NCBI RefSeq assembly: GCF_029760955.1 | Contig: NZ_CP121682.1 | Coordinates: forward strand, 2,356,001-2,420,000 | Direction of reading: 5' to 3' | Source of the DNA: Streptomyces cathayae | Lineage (GTDB): Bacteria; Actinomycetota; Actinomycetes; Streptomycetales; Streptomycetaceae | DNA length: 64,000 nt | Part shown: piece by piece, positions 1 to 8,776 of the stretch | Position numbering within the stretch: position 1 is the first letter of the stretch | How the letters are laid out: each line of letters opens with the position of its first letter | Position numbers and translations under genes: made by a program | The notes under the pieces: generated by a model | The model's input: only the letters and a program-made list of their open reading frames with translations | Told to the model about the DNA's origin: nothing | Database searches by the model: none

Positions 1-346
1 GAACGGAAAGCCGAGTTGCCTCCGGCATACCCGTGTGTGCATGTGCCCCAAGAAGCCGTGCACACAACGTAGCGCTACGATCACCCGTCCAGCCATGGCG
101 AACCGGTAATCGCCACCATTCGCCACCCCATCGAATGAACTCACGGTGGCCGACTCACGATTCACTTGACACAGGGCGGCCGCAGTGGATGCGGCGATGC
201 ACTCGGGAGCGCGGGCCACCCCGCACACCACCCCGGGTGCTTCCGGGCGCCGACTCGGGTCGCGCGGCACGGGGAAGTCGAGAACAGAGAGTCATGCGTC
301 GCGCCCGCTGCGTAACCACCGGTGCGTCGGACCCGTTGGAGGGGGC
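1..346. other. Intergenic sequence, no convincing gene
   Basis: This left edge precedes the prim-pol-like gene. Open frames run through it on both strands, but none has a ribosome binding site or a recognisable protein. A TTGACA hexamer lies at 166-171 without a good -10 partner. Nothing else stands out. Confidence 0.5.
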
Positions 347-1012
347 ATGGGCTTCACGATCGGCATCAGCCGGGGCATCCGCGACATCCGGTCCGGCTCA
401 CGCCGCCGGGGCCGCGCGTCGGACGGCACCGTGGTGGCGGAGTACACCGGGCTGTGGGGCTGGGACGTGGTGCCGGGCGCCCGCGCCGCGGCCGGCGCCT
501 GCTCCTGCGGCCGGGCGGGATGCCGGGCCCCGGGGGCGCATCCGCTCGACCTCGCCCCGGAGATCCCCGCCGGGGCTCCGCTGGACGACGTGACGGAGAT
601 CTGGGCCGGTTACCCGGGTGCCGCGATGATGCTGCCGGTCGGGCGGGCGTTCGACGTGATCGAGGTGGCCGAGCCCGCCGGGTGCCGCGCCCTGGCCCGG
701 CTGGAGCGCATGGGCCTGCCCGTCGGCCCGGTCGCCGCCACCCCGGACGGCCGGGCCCAGTTCTTCGTCGCCCCCGGCGCCGCCGCCGCGCTCCCCGAGC
801 TGCTCTACCGCATGGGCTGGGACGACCCGGCCGCCCTCGATCTGCGCGGCCTCGGCCCCGGTACGCACATCACGGCACCGGCGTCGGACCGGGGCGGCCT
901 CGGCCCGGTGCGCTGGCTGCGCTCCCCCGCCCTCGACTCGGTTCCCCGCCCGCCCGAGGCCCGTCTGGTCCTGGGCACGCTGGCGTACGTCGTGCACCGG
1001 TCGCAGGCGTAG
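347..1012 (+). CDS. Prim-pol N-terminal-domain-like protein (orphan, possibly inactive)
   Basis: A 221-residue protein resembling the N-terminal half of actinobacterial bifunctional DNA primase/polymerase proteins. Near the N-terminus is a GW-DVVPG segment followed by a Cys-rich stretch (CSCGRAGC) and the APGAHPL motif typical of prim-pol starts. Further on are the FDVIEV strand and a GPVAATPDGRAQFFVAPG segment, both family-like. The usual D-x-D metal pair reads D-V-I-E here, so catalysis is doubtful. No helicase or primase C-terminal domain follows. The ATG at 347 is chosen because a GGAGGGGG sequence lies just upstream; the frame stays open to 185. The gene stands alone and is convergent with ftsY. 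The family call is by motif and the function is unknown. Confidence 0.7.
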   Translation: MGFTIGISRGIRDIRSGSRRRGRASDGTVVAEYTGLWGWDVVPGARAAAGACSCGRAGCRAPGAHPLDLAPEIPAGAPLDDVTEIWAGYPGAAMMLPVGRAFDVIEVAEPAGCRALARLERMGLPVGPVAATPDGRAQFFVAPGAAAALPELLYRMGWDDPAALDLRGLGPGTHITAPASDRGGLGPVRWLRSPALDSVPRPPEARLVLGTLAYVVHRSQA

Positions 1013-1069
1013 GCACCGGGGCCGGGGCCTCAGGTGCGGGCCCCGGAGCCGTACGCGGGGCGGCACGGC

Positions 1070-1107
1070 GAAGCGCCCGTTTCCGGCTTTCCGGAAGCGG
1101 GCGCTTC
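1070..1107. terminator. Bidirectional terminator between the prim-pol-like gene and ftsY
   Basis: A 17-bp stem with one G-T pair and a 4-nt loop (CTTT) lies between two convergent genes. It starts 58 bases after the upstream stop and ends 42 bases before the ftsY stop. It probably ends both transcripts. Confidence 0.85.
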
Positions 1108-1148
1108 TTCGCGTCGGTGCGGATGCCGTCCGGCGGGCCGCCTCGGGG

Positions 1149-2348
1149 TCACTCCCCGATGAGCGCGTCCACGAACGCCTCGGGCTCGAACGGTGCCAGG
1201 TCGTCCGCGCCCTCGCCGAGACCGATCAGCTTGACCGGGACGCCCAGTTCGCGCTGGACGGCGATCACGATGCCGCCCTTGGCCGTTCCGTCCAGCTTGG
1301 TGAGCACGATGCCGGTGATGTCGACGACCTCGGCGAAGACCCGGGCCTGGACCAGGCCGTTCTGACCGGTGGTGGCGTCGAGCACGAGCAGCACCTCGTC
1401 CAGCGGGGCCTGCTTCTCCACGACCCGCTTGACCTTGCCGAGCTCGTCCATCAGGCCGGTCTTGGTGTGCAGTCGGCCGGCGGTGTCGATGAGCACGACG
1501 CCCGCACCCATCTCCTTGCCCTCCTTGACCGCGTCGAACGCGACGGAGGCCGGGTCGCCGCCCTCCGGGCCGCGCACGGTGTGGGCACCGACGCGCTCGC
1601 CCCAGGTCTGGAGCTGGTCGGCGGCGGCGGCGCGGAACGTGTCCGCGGCGCCGAGGACGACGGTGTTGCCGTCGGCGACCAGCACACGGGCGAGCTTGCC
1701 GGTGGTGGTGGTCTTGCCGGTGCCGTTGACCCCCACGACCATCACGACGCCCGGACCACCGGTCTCGGTCTCGGTGCGCACGATGCGGTCCATCGTGGGA
1801 TCGACCAGGGTGATCAGCTCCTCGCGGAGCAGCCCGCGCAGTTCGACGGGGGTGCGGGTGCCGAGCACCTTCACGCGCTCACGCAGCCGCTCGACCAGCT
1901 CCTGGGTGGGCCGCACGCCGACATCGGCGGTGAGCAGGGTGTCCTCGACCTCCTCCCAGGTGTCCTCGTCGAGGTGCTCTCGGGAGAGCAGGACGAGCAG
2001 GCCCTTGCCCAGGGCGTTCTGTGAACGGGAGAGACGGGCTCGCAGCCGGACGAGACGGCCGGCGGTGGGCTCCGGGATCTCGATCGCGGGAGCCTCGGCG
2101 AGCGGCTCCTCGACGACGACCGGGGCGGAGCCGTCCGGAAGATCAACCTCCTCGATGGTGCGCCGCGGTTCCTCCCGCGGCGTCTCGGCCTCGTCGCCGA
2201 CGTGCGGCTCGGCCGGGGGGGCGGTGATGTCGGGCGTGGTGGGCGGCGGCGGGGGCGGCTGCTTCTTGCGGCGGCTGCCGACGATGAGCCCGCCGAGCAC
2301 ACCGAACACGACCACGGCGATGACTACAGCAAGGATGACGATGTCCAT
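1149..2348 (-). CDS. ftsY: Signal recognition particle receptor FtsY
   Basis: FtsY is the membrane-associated SRP receptor GTPase. It docks ribosome-SRP complexes at the translocon for co-translational membrane insertion. The 399-residue protein begins with one hydrophobic helix (IVILAVVIAVVV) followed by a basic stretch, which is the Streptomyces-type N-terminal anchor. A Pro/Glu-rich acidic A-domain follows, then the NG domain. Visible G motifs are GVNGTGKT (about residues 204-211), DTFRAAAADQL, DTAGRL (about 287-292) and TKLDGTAKGG (about 350). The family-typical GLGEGADDLAPF ends the protein. The start is placed at the ATG directly before the helix; an in-frame ATG at 2369 would add seven residues. 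It is transcribed alone. Confidence 0.95.
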   Translation of the reverse strand: MDIVILAVVIAVVVFGVLGGLIVGSRRKKQPPPPPPTTPDITAPPAEPHVGDEAETPREEPRRTIEEVDLPDGSAPVVVEEPLAEAPAIEIPEPTAGRLVRLRARLSRSQNALGKGLLVLLSREHLDEDTWEEVEDTLLTADVGVRPTQELVERLRERVKVLGTRTPVELRGLLREELITLVDPTMDRIVRTETETGGPGVVMVVGVNGTGKTTTTGKLARVLVADGNTVVLGAADTFRAAAADQLQTWGERVGAHTVRGPEGGDPASVAFDAVKEGKEMGAGVVLIDTAGRLHTKTGLMDELGKVKRVVEKQAPLDEVLLVLDATTGQNGLVQARVFAEVVDITGIVLTKLDGTAKGGIVIAVQRELGVPVKLIGLGEGADDLAPFEPEAFVDALIGE

Positions 2349-2538
2349 AACGGGTCCAGTATCAGTCATGGGCGGCCCGGTCCAGCCGATGTCGGCCCCC
2401 GCGGAACGGTCCGTGCCGTCCCGGGCCGTCGGCCCGGTGGCCGGCGGCCGGCGACGCACCGGTCAGGACGTGCGGCACACGGTACGGACACACCACCGCC
2501 CCGGCCCGGACGGTCGTCCGGAGCGGGGCGGCGATGTA

Positions 2539-2577
2539 CGAGGAGAGGGGCAGCGGGGACTTGAACCCCTCTCCTCG
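2539..2577 (-). terminator. Terminator downstream of glcP
   Basis: A perfect 12-bp stem (CGAGGAGAGGGG and its complement) with a 15-nt loop lies 47 bases after the glcP stop. The loop and 3' arm resemble a tRNA T-arm (GGTTCAAGTCC on the minus strand), which is discussed as a finding. Confidence 0.75.
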
Positions 2578-2623
2578 GGCTCGGGCGGGACGGGTCCGTG
2601 GACCGTCGGTCCCGCGGGCGCGG

Positions 2624-4042
2624 TCAGCCCATTTCCTCCAGGGCCTTGCCCTTCGTCTCCTTGACGAACTTCAGGACGAACGGGATGGAGAGCGCCGCGA
2701 AGAACGTGTAGATCATGTAGGTGGTCGACAGGTTCCACTCGGCCAGCGACGGGAAGCTCGCGGTGATGGCCCAGTTGGCGATCCACTGCGCGGCGGCGGC
2801 CACGCCCAGTGCGGCGGCGCGGATCCGGTTCGGGAACATCTCGCCGAGCATGACCCAGACGACCACACCCCACGACAGGGCGAAGAAGAGCACGAACATG
2901 TGGGCGGCGACCAGCGCGACCCAGCCCTGGGTGGCGGGCAGCTTGCCGTCGACGAGGTCGAAGGAGAACGCCCAGGCCTCCAGCGCGAGGCCGATCACCA
3001 TGCCGGAGGAGCCGATGATCGCGAGCGGCCTGCGGCCGATGCGGTCGACGAAGATCATCGCGATGACGGTGCCGACGATGTTGATGATCGACGTGGTGAA
3101 GGAGTAGAAGAACGAGTCCGCCGGGTCGACGCCGACCGACTGCCACAGCGTCGCCGAGTAGTAGAACGCGACGTTGATGCCGACGAACTGCTGGAAGACC
3201 GACAGGCCGATCCCGACCCAGACGATCGGCTTGAAGAAGAAGCTGCCGCCGAGGAGGTCCTTGAAGCGGGACTTCTCCTCGCTGTGCATCGCCGTCTCGA
3301 TCTCGCGGACGCGGGTGTCCAGGTCGACGTTCTTGCCCTCGACCTCTTCGAGGATCTTCCGGGCGCGCTCGTGCTTGCCGACCGAGATCAGGTAGCGGGG
3401 GGACTCGGGGATGGCGAAGGAGAGCAGTCCGTACAGCACGGCCGGGACGACCATGACGCCGAGCATCAGCTGCCATGCCTCCAGGCCCAGCAGCTTGCCG
3501 CGCTGGTCGCCGCCGGCGGCGTTCAGGATGCCCCAGTTGACCAGCTGCGACACGGCGATGCCGACGACGATCGCGGCCTGCTGGAAGGAGCCGAGCCGGC
3601 CGCGGTAGGCGGGCGGGGCGACCTCGGCGATGTAGGCCGGGCCGATCACCGAGGCCATACCGATGGCGACACCGCCGACGATCCGCCAGAAGGCGAGGTC
3701 GTAGAGGGAGAAGGGAACGGCGGAACCGATGGCGCTGACGGTGAACAGGACCGCGGCGATCTGCATGACCCGGATGCGGCCGACACGGTCGGCTATGCGG
3801 CCGGCGGTCGCGGCACCGATGGCACAGCCGATCAGCGCGACGGCGATGACCTGGGCGAGCGTGGCCGAGCCGATGTCGTAGCGGTCCCGGATGGCCTCGA
3901 CGGCGCCGTTGATCACGGAGCTGTCGTAACCGAAGAGGAAGCCGCCCATGGCAGCTGCCGCTGTGATGAAGATGACGTGCCCGAGATGCTCGGGGTGAGC
4001 CGTCCCGGCTCCTGACGTCTGTGCCTGCGCTGGGCTGGTCAC
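2624..4042 (-). CDS. glcP: MFS sugar (glucose) permease, GlcP type
   Basis: A 472-residue major facilitator superfamily sugar/H+ symporter with about twelve membrane helices. By sequence and position it is the Streptomyces glucose permease GlcP, the main glucose uptake route in this genus. Visible hallmarks are GGFLFGYDSSVING in helix 1, the loop motif GRIADRVGR at 81-89, PESPRYL at the end of the first half, QQFVGIN in helix 7, and DRIGRRPL. The GTG start has a GAGGAG site at 4049-4054 with a six-base spacer. A terminator follows and smc lies upstream in the same orientation, 209 bases away. That gap holds a tandem operator-like repeat (4102-4121). Glucose specificity is inferred from synteny. 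Confidence 0.88.
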   Translation of the reverse strand: MTSPAQAQTSGAGTAHPEHLGHVIFITAAAAMGGFLFGYDSSVINGAVEAIRDRYDIGSATLAQVIAVALIGCAIGAATAGRIADRVGRIRVMQIAAVLFTVSAIGSAVPFSLYDLAFWRIVGGVAIGMASVIGPAYIAEVAPPAYRGRLGSFQQAAIVVGIAVSQLVNWGILNAAGGDQRGKLLGLEAWQLMLGVMVVPAVLYGLLSFAIPESPRYLISVGKHERARKILEEVEGKNVDLDTRVREIETAMHSEEKSRFKDLLGGSFFFKPIVWVGIGLSVFQQFVGINVAFYYSATLWQSVGVDPADSFFYSFTTSIINIVGTVIAMIFVDRIGRRPLAIIGSSGMVIGLALEAWAFSFDLVDGKLPATQGWVALVAAHMFVLFFALSWGVVVWVMLGEMFPNRIRAAALGVAAAAQWIANWAITASFPSLAEWNLSTTYMIYTFFAALSIPFVLKFVKETKGKALEEMG

Positions 4043-4101
4043 GTGTAACTCCTCGGGCCACCGGCAACATCACCGGATGGGGGGTCAGCCCTTCGAGGTC
4101 C

Positions 4102-4121
4102 ACCTGAAGGTACCTGAAGGT
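4102..4121. repeat. Tandem 10-bp repeat in the glcP promoter region
   Basis: ACCTGAAGGT occurs twice head to tail with no spacer, 60 bases upstream of the glcP start. Each unit is nearly palindromic (ACCT-AGGT). The position suggests an operator controlling glcP. The regulator is unknown. Confidence 0.5.
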
Positions 4122-4251
4122 AAAAGCAACATGGCGAAGACTATGCGTTCAAGTTCTGAAGTCAACAGAGGGCTATGAAACAGATGCCGACAGATTCACG
4201 TGAAGCTGGCTTCAAGAGTCGAAGGTACGCACGCGGGACGCAGATGGACGA

Positions 4252-7200
4252 TCATGAATGCGTACAGGGTGCGCCGGCCTGGCGGAGGCGCTGGCTGATG
4301 ACCTTGGAGACGCCGTCGCCCTGCATGGAGACGCCGTAGAGCGCGTCGGCGACCTCCATCGTGCGCTTCTGGTGGGTGATCACGATCAGCTGCGATGCCT
4401 CCTGCAGTTCCCGCATGAGGCCGATCAGCCGTTGGAGGTTGGTGTCGTCGAGAGCGGCCTCGACCTCGTCCATGACGTAGAACGGACTCGGCCGCGCCTT
4501 GAAGATCGACACCAGCAGCGCCACGGCGGTCAGGGACCGCTCACCGCCCGAGAGCAGCGACAGCCGTTTGACCTTCTTGCCCGGCGGACGCGCCTCGACG
4601 TCCACGCCCGTGGTGAGCATGTTGTCGGGGTCGGTCAGCACCAGCCGCCCCTCACCGCCCGGGAACAGCCGGGAGAAGACGCCCTCGAACTCCCGGGCCG
4701 TGTCCCGGTAGGCCTCGCTGAAGACCTGCTCGACGCGCTCGTCGACCTCCTTGACGACCTGGAGCAGATCCGCGCGGGTCTTCTTCAGGTCCTCCAGCTG
4801 CTCGCCGAGGAACTGGTGGCGTTCCTCCAGTGCCGAGAACTCCTCCAGCGCGAGCGGGTTCACCTTGCCGAGCTGCTGGTAGGCTCGCTCGGCGGCCTTC
4901 AACCGCTTCTCCTGCTCCGCCCGTACGAAGGGGCGAGGCGCGTTGCGCGGGTGCTCGGGGTCGTCCGGGAGGTCCTCCCCGGCGGCGGGGGGCGAGGGCG
5001 GCACCAGTCGGTGCGGTCCGTACTCCGCCACCAGCCCGGCCGGTTCGACACCCAGTTCCTCCAACGCCTTGGTCTCCAGCTGCTCCACCCGCAGCCGCTT
5101 CTCGGCGCCGAGTACCTCGCCCCGGTGAACTGAATCCGTCAACTTGTCGAGTTCCGCCTTGAGATCGCGTCCCTCGGTGCGTGCCCGGGCGAGCTCCTGC
5201 TCGCTGCGGGCCTTCGCGGCCTCGGCGGCGGTGCGCTCCTCCTCGGCGCGCGCGAGGGACACCTCGACGTGCGCGAGCAACTGCCGGGCGCCGCCCGCGA
5301 CGGCCTCGGCGACGGCTGCCTCGTGCCGCAGCCGGGCCCGCCGCTGCTCGACGCGCGCGCGTGCCTCGCGTTCCGCGCGGGCGGCCCGGTCGAGGGAGTC
5401 GGCCCGCCCCGCGAGCCCCTTGACCCGCTCCTCGTGCGTACGCACCTGGAGCCGGGCCTCCATCTCGGTCTGGCGGGCGTTGGCCCCGTCGGCGGCGAGC
5501 CGGTCCCGCACGGAGGAGTCGGGCTCCTCTCCCTCCCCGAAGGGGACGCTCTCCTCGGCGACGGCGAGCCGTTCGGCGAGTTCCTCCACATCGGTGAGCG
5601 CCTTGTCCAGGGAGTCCTGCGCCCTGGCGGCCGCGGCGGCGGAGCGCTCGGCCTCCCCGGCCGCACCCCGTGCCTGCCCGGCGAGCCGGCCCAGTTGCTG
5701 GGCGACGGAGGACTTCTCCCGGTCGGCGGCCCGGCGCCGCTCCCCCAGCTCCTCGACGAGGGCCGCGCACCGGCCGCGCTCCTCGGCCGCCGTGTGCTGG
5801 GCCAAGGTCAGCTCCTCGCACCGCACGCCGAGCTCTTCCAGCTCGGCTGCGGCCTCGTCCACGGAGGCCCGCACCTCGAGCAGGCTCGGGGCTCCCGCCG
5901 AGCCGCCGTGCGCGAAGTGCGCGCCCAGCAGGTCCCCCTCGGCGGTCACGGCGGTCAGCTCGGGCCGCGCGTGCACCAGTTCCTCGGCGTCCTCCAGGGT
6001 GCCGACGACGACGACGTCCCGCAGCAACCGGCGCACGGCGGGCAGGAGTTCGGCGGGTCCGCGCACCAGGTCGGCGGCGTACGGGGGGCGGTCGGGAGCA
6101 TCTGCGCGCTGCTCGTGCGGTGCGTCCGCGGGCTGCTCGTGCGGTGCGTCGGAGAGCGGCTCGTGCGGTGCGTCGGCGGGTGCTTCTCGCGGTCCGTCGT
6201 CGAAGGCGCCGGTGAGCAGCAGGGTGGCGCGGCCCGCTTCCTGTTTGCGCAGCAGGCGGATCGCGTCGGCGGCGGTGGCGGGGCCGGTGACGGCGAGGGC
6301 GTCGGCGGCGGCCCCGAGGGCGGCGGCGAGGGCGGCCTCGTGACCCGGGGGCACGGTGAGCAGTTCGGCGGCGGGGCCGAGCAGTCCGGCGAGCCGGTCC
6401 CGCGCCGCGAGCAGCGCGCCGGTGCCGTCCTTGCGGCGCAGGCCGAGAGCGAGGGCATCGTGGCGGGCCCGGGTCGCGGCGCGCTCGCGTTCGACGGCGG
6501 TGACCGCCTCGCGGGCGGCGGTGAGGGCGGCCTCGGCCCCGGCGAGCCGCTGTGCGGCCTCCGTGTGCCGTCCGGCGAGTTCCGCGTCGCCGGCGTCGAG
6601 GCCGTCGACCTCGGCCTGCAGGGCCTCGTACTCCTCCTGGGCGGCGACGGCCCGTTCCTGGGCCTCGTCGCGGGCCGCGGCCAGGCGCTCGATCTCGGCC
6701 TGGGCCGCCGCGGCACGCGAACGGGCCGCGCCCACCTGGCCCGTGAGCCGGGCGAGCCCCTCGCGCCGGTCGGCGAGGGCACGTGCGGCGTCCTTCAGCC
6801 GCCGTTCCTCCAGGGCGAGCTCGCGTTCCAGCTCGGCGCGGTGCGCGACCGTGTTCTCCAGGGCGTGTTCGGCGGCCTCGAGGGCGGCCTCCAGCTCGGC
6901 CTCCTGCTCGCGGACGCGGGCGGCCTCACGCTCCATATCCTCCGGGTCGCGTCCGCGGCGCTCCTCGGGCGGCGCGGAGGTGGCGCTCTTCACCCGTGCT
7001 TCGGCCAGCGAGACGGTGCCGCGCACCCGTTCGGCGAGCTGGGAGAGCTCGTACCAGGTCTGCTGGGCGCCGTGCAGACGCGGAGTGAGCCGGCGCACCT
7101 CGTCCTCGAGGGCCGCCTCCCGCTGGAGCGCCGTGCGCAGTTCCTGCTCGGCGGCGCCCTTGCGCTCCTTGAGGGTGGCCTCGTCGGCGATCTCCGCCGC

Positions 7201-7923
7201 GACCGCGTCGCGCAGCCGCACGAGGTCGTCGGCGAGGAGGCGCAGGCGGACGTCGCGCAGGTCGGCCTGGATGACGGCGGCCCTTCTGGCGACCGCGGCC
7301 TGTCGGCCGAGGGGCTTGAGCTGGCGGCGCAGTTCGTCGGTGAGGTCCTGTACGCGCGCGAGGTTGGCCTGCATCGCGTCCAGCTTGCGCAGCGCCTTCT
7401 CCTTGCGCTTGCGGTGTTTGAGGACACCGGCCGCCTCCTCGATGAAGGCGCGGCGGCCCATCGGGTCGGCGTGCAGCACGGAGTCCAGTTGGCCCTGACC
7501 GACGATGACGTGCATCTCCCGGCCGATGCCGGAGTCGGAGAGCAGTTCCTGGATGTCGAGGAGGCGGCAGGTGTCGCCGTTGATCTGGTACTCGCTGCCG
7601 CCGTTGCGGAACATGATCCGCGTGATGGTGACCTCGGCGTACTCGATGGGAAGGGCCCCGTCGGCGTTGTCGATGGTCAGCGACACCTCGGCGCGGCCGA
7701 GCGGCGGGCGGCCGGTGGTGCCGGCGAAGATGACGTCCTCCATCTTGCCGCCGCGCAGCGACTTGGCACCCTGCTCTCCCATGACCCAGCTGAGCGCGTC
7801 CACGACATTGGACTTGCCCGAGCCGTTGGGACCGACGACGCACGTGATGCCCGGTTCGAACCGGAGCGTGGTCGCCGAGGCGAAGGACTTGAAGCCTCGG
7901 AGGGTCAGGGCCTTGAGATGCAC
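4252..7923 (-). CDS. smc: Chromosome segregation ATPase SMC
   Basis: SMC is the core of the bacterial condensin and organises and segregates chromosomes with ScpA/ScpB. The protein has 1223 residues. It starts with the characteristic LTLRGFKSFA and has Walker A (GPNGSGKSNVVDALSW) near residue 35. Two long Arg/Glu/Ala-rich coiled-coil arms flank a hinge beginning about residue 505. The C-terminal head carries the signature LSGGERSLTAVALL and Walker B FYVMDEVEAALD. The GTG at 7923 is chosen because the conserved N-terminus begins there; the frame stays open to 8001. Within the hinge, around residues 585-610, is an Asp-Ala-Pro-His-Glu repeat absent from the usual family plan (see the separate repeat feature). 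Confidence 0.95.
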   Translation of the reverse strand: MHLKALTLRGFKSFASATTLRFEPGITCVVGPNGSGKSNVVDALSWVMGEQGAKSLRGGKMEDVIFAGTTGRPPLGRAEVSLTIDNADGALPIEYAEVTITRIMFRNGGSEYQINGDTCRLLDIQELLSDSGIGREMHVIVGQGQLDSVLHADPMGRRAFIEEAAGVLKHRKRKEKALRKLDAMQANLARVQDLTDELRRQLKPLGRQAAVARRAAVIQADLRDVRLRLLADDLVRLRDAVAAEIADEATLKERKGAAEQELRTALQREAALEDEVRRLTPRLHGAQQTWYELSQLAERVRGTVSLAEARVKSATSAPPEERRGRDPEDMEREAARVREQEAELEAALEAAEHALENTVAHRAELERELALEERRLKDAARALADRREGLARLTGQVGAARSRAAAAQAEIERLAAARDEAQERAVAAQEEYEALQAEVDGLDAGDAELAGRHTEAAQRLAGAEAALTAAREAVTAVERERAATRARHDALALGLRRKDGTGALLAARDRLAGLLGPAAELLTVPPGHEAALAAALGAAADALAVTGPATAADAIRLLRKQEAGRATLLLTGAFDDGPREAPADAPHEPLSDAPHEQPADAPHEQRADAPDRPPYAADLVRGPAELLPAVRRLLRDVVVVGTLEDAEELVHARPELTAVTAEGDLLGAHFAHGGSAGAPSLLEVRASVDEAAAELEELGVRCEELTLAQHTAAEERGRCAALVEELGERRRAADREKSSVAQQLGRLAGQARGAAGEAERSAAAAARAQDSLDKALTDVEELAERLAVAEESVPFGEGEEPDSSVRDRLAADGANARQTEMEARLQVRTHEERVKGLAGRADSLDRAARAEREARARVEQRRARLRHEAAVAEAVAGGARQLLAHVEVSLARAEEERTAAEAAKARSEQELARARTEGRDLKAELDKLTDSVHRGEVLGAEKRLRVEQLETKALEELGVEPAGLVAEYGPHRLVPPSPPAAGEDLPDDPEHPRNAPRPFVRAEQEKRLKAAERAYQQLGKVNPLALEEFSALEERHQFLGEQLEDLKKTRADLLQVVKEVDERVEQVFSEAYRDTAREFEGVFSRLFPGGEGRLVLTDPDNMLTTGVDVEARPPGKKVKRLSLLSGGERSLTAVALLVSIFKARPSPFYVMDEVEAALDDTNLQRLIGLMRELQEASQLIVITHQKRTMEVADALYGVSMQGDGVSKVISQRLRQAGAPCTHS
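6098..6169 (-). repeat. Three 24-bp tandem repeats inside the smc hinge
   Basis: Three consecutive 24-bp units, with a degenerate fourth up to about 6190, keep the reading frame. Each encodes a variant of the eight-residue unit DAPHEQPA. They interrupt the linker between the two halves of the SMC hinge, after LLLTGAFDDG and before ADLVRGPAELLP. Confidence 0.85.
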
Positions 7924-8100
7924 GTGGCCGGACTTTACCTGTCCGGGATGTCCCACTCCATGAACCGGCGGTTTCACAGGTGAACGCGCAGGGCACACCA
8001 AACGTTAAAGACGGTGAAAGGATGCGCGAGTCAAGGAACCGGGGGGAACCGGGCGGCGCAGGGGGTGCCAGGGGGACGCAGGCAGGGGGCGGCAAGAAAG

Positions 8101-8122
8101 AAGGGACGCCGGGGCGTCCCTT
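8101..8122 (-). terminator. Terminator of the small coiled-coil gene
   Basis: A perfect 9-bp stem with a CGGG loop is followed on the minus strand by a pyrimidine run (CTTTCTTGCC). It lies 72 bases after the stop of the 67-residue gene and before smc. Confidence 0.75.
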
Positions 8123-8194
8123 GCACTTCTGACGACGTGGCGGTGGTGACGGGCGAACCGACCGCTGCCCTGCCGGGGTGGAGCGGTACAGCGA

Positions 8195-8398
8195 TCAGGT
8201 CAGCGCAGGCTCCGCCTGGTGTGCGTCAACGCTCTCCATGATCCTGTCCTGAGAAGCGGCAGCCGCGAGCTCGTCGTTCTCCGCCTGGATCCGTACGAGT
8301 TCGGATTCCAGGTCCTGGACGCGCCGCTGAAGCCGTCGCATCTCGGCGAGGAGTCGAGGGTCGGAGCCGCCGACGTAACCGAGAAGCGCCTTTGCCAT
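8195..8398 (-). CDS. Small conserved coiled-coil protein
   Basis: A 67-residue protein beginning MAKALLGYVGGSDPRLLAEM, followed by a heptad-patterned helix (RRLQRRVQDLESELVRIQAE) and an acidic tail. I recognise it as a conserved Streptomyces hypothetical protein with no assigned role. The single amphipathic helix suggests a homo- or hetero-oligomeric coiled coil. The ATG at 8398 has a GGAGG site upstream (GTGGAGGACC on the coding strand). The gene sits alone between acyP and smc with its own terminator. A structural or docking role is only a guess. Confidence 0.75.
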   Translation of the reverse strand: MAKALLGYVGGSDPRLLAEMRRLQRRVQDLESELVRIQAENDELAAAASQDRIMESVDAHQAEPALT

Positions 8399-8776
8399 GA
8401 TGGATGGTCCTCCACAATGCGTGACCGACCTGTGCGGTGTGGGTCGTGAGGGATGAGCACCCGCGATGCTTGGCAGACCTGGAGTTGTGCTGCCGTTCAG
8501 CCATGCCAAACAGCTAAGGTGCGCGGGGCTTTCAGCGTCTCACCAAAAAGTTTGACGGTCAACACGATCACGCCCCGTATCGGCGGATGGCCGAGCGTGC
8601 ACGGCCGTCGGGCGAGGGCGGCGCTTCTCGTGCCGACCCTCGGGGCGTGGTGGACCGGATGCGCGGGGAAGCCTCCCACGACGGGGGGTTCTTGGCAATC
8701 ACCAGGAGCTTTCCGCGCTTTCGGACCGACCGGGACGCGCTCCCCGGGTCCCCGGGGATCCGGGAGCACGGCGGGA
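8399..8776. other. Intergenic region between acyP and the small coiled-coil gene
   Basis: These 378 bases probably hold the promoter of the 67-residue gene. The sequence has no frame that looks like a protein, no strong hairpin and no recognised operator. Confidence 0.5.

Noticed and set aside
166..194. TTGACA hexamer as promoter of the prim-pol-like gene
   Set aside because: No acceptable -10 lies 16-18 bases downstream, and the gene start is 150 bases away.
33..593. Arg/Pro-rich frame at the left edge
   Set aside because: It is antisense or out-of-frame to the prim-pol-like gene and has no start context.
2541..2624. A complete tRNA gene behind the T-arm-like element
   Set aside because: No D-arm or anticodon arm can be folded from the adjacent sequence, and it would run into the glcP stop.
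5269..7983. A 904-codon open frame on the plus strand opposite smc
   Set aside because: It mirrors the smc codons (high-GC third positions give long antisense frames). It has no recognisable domain and no ribosome binding site.
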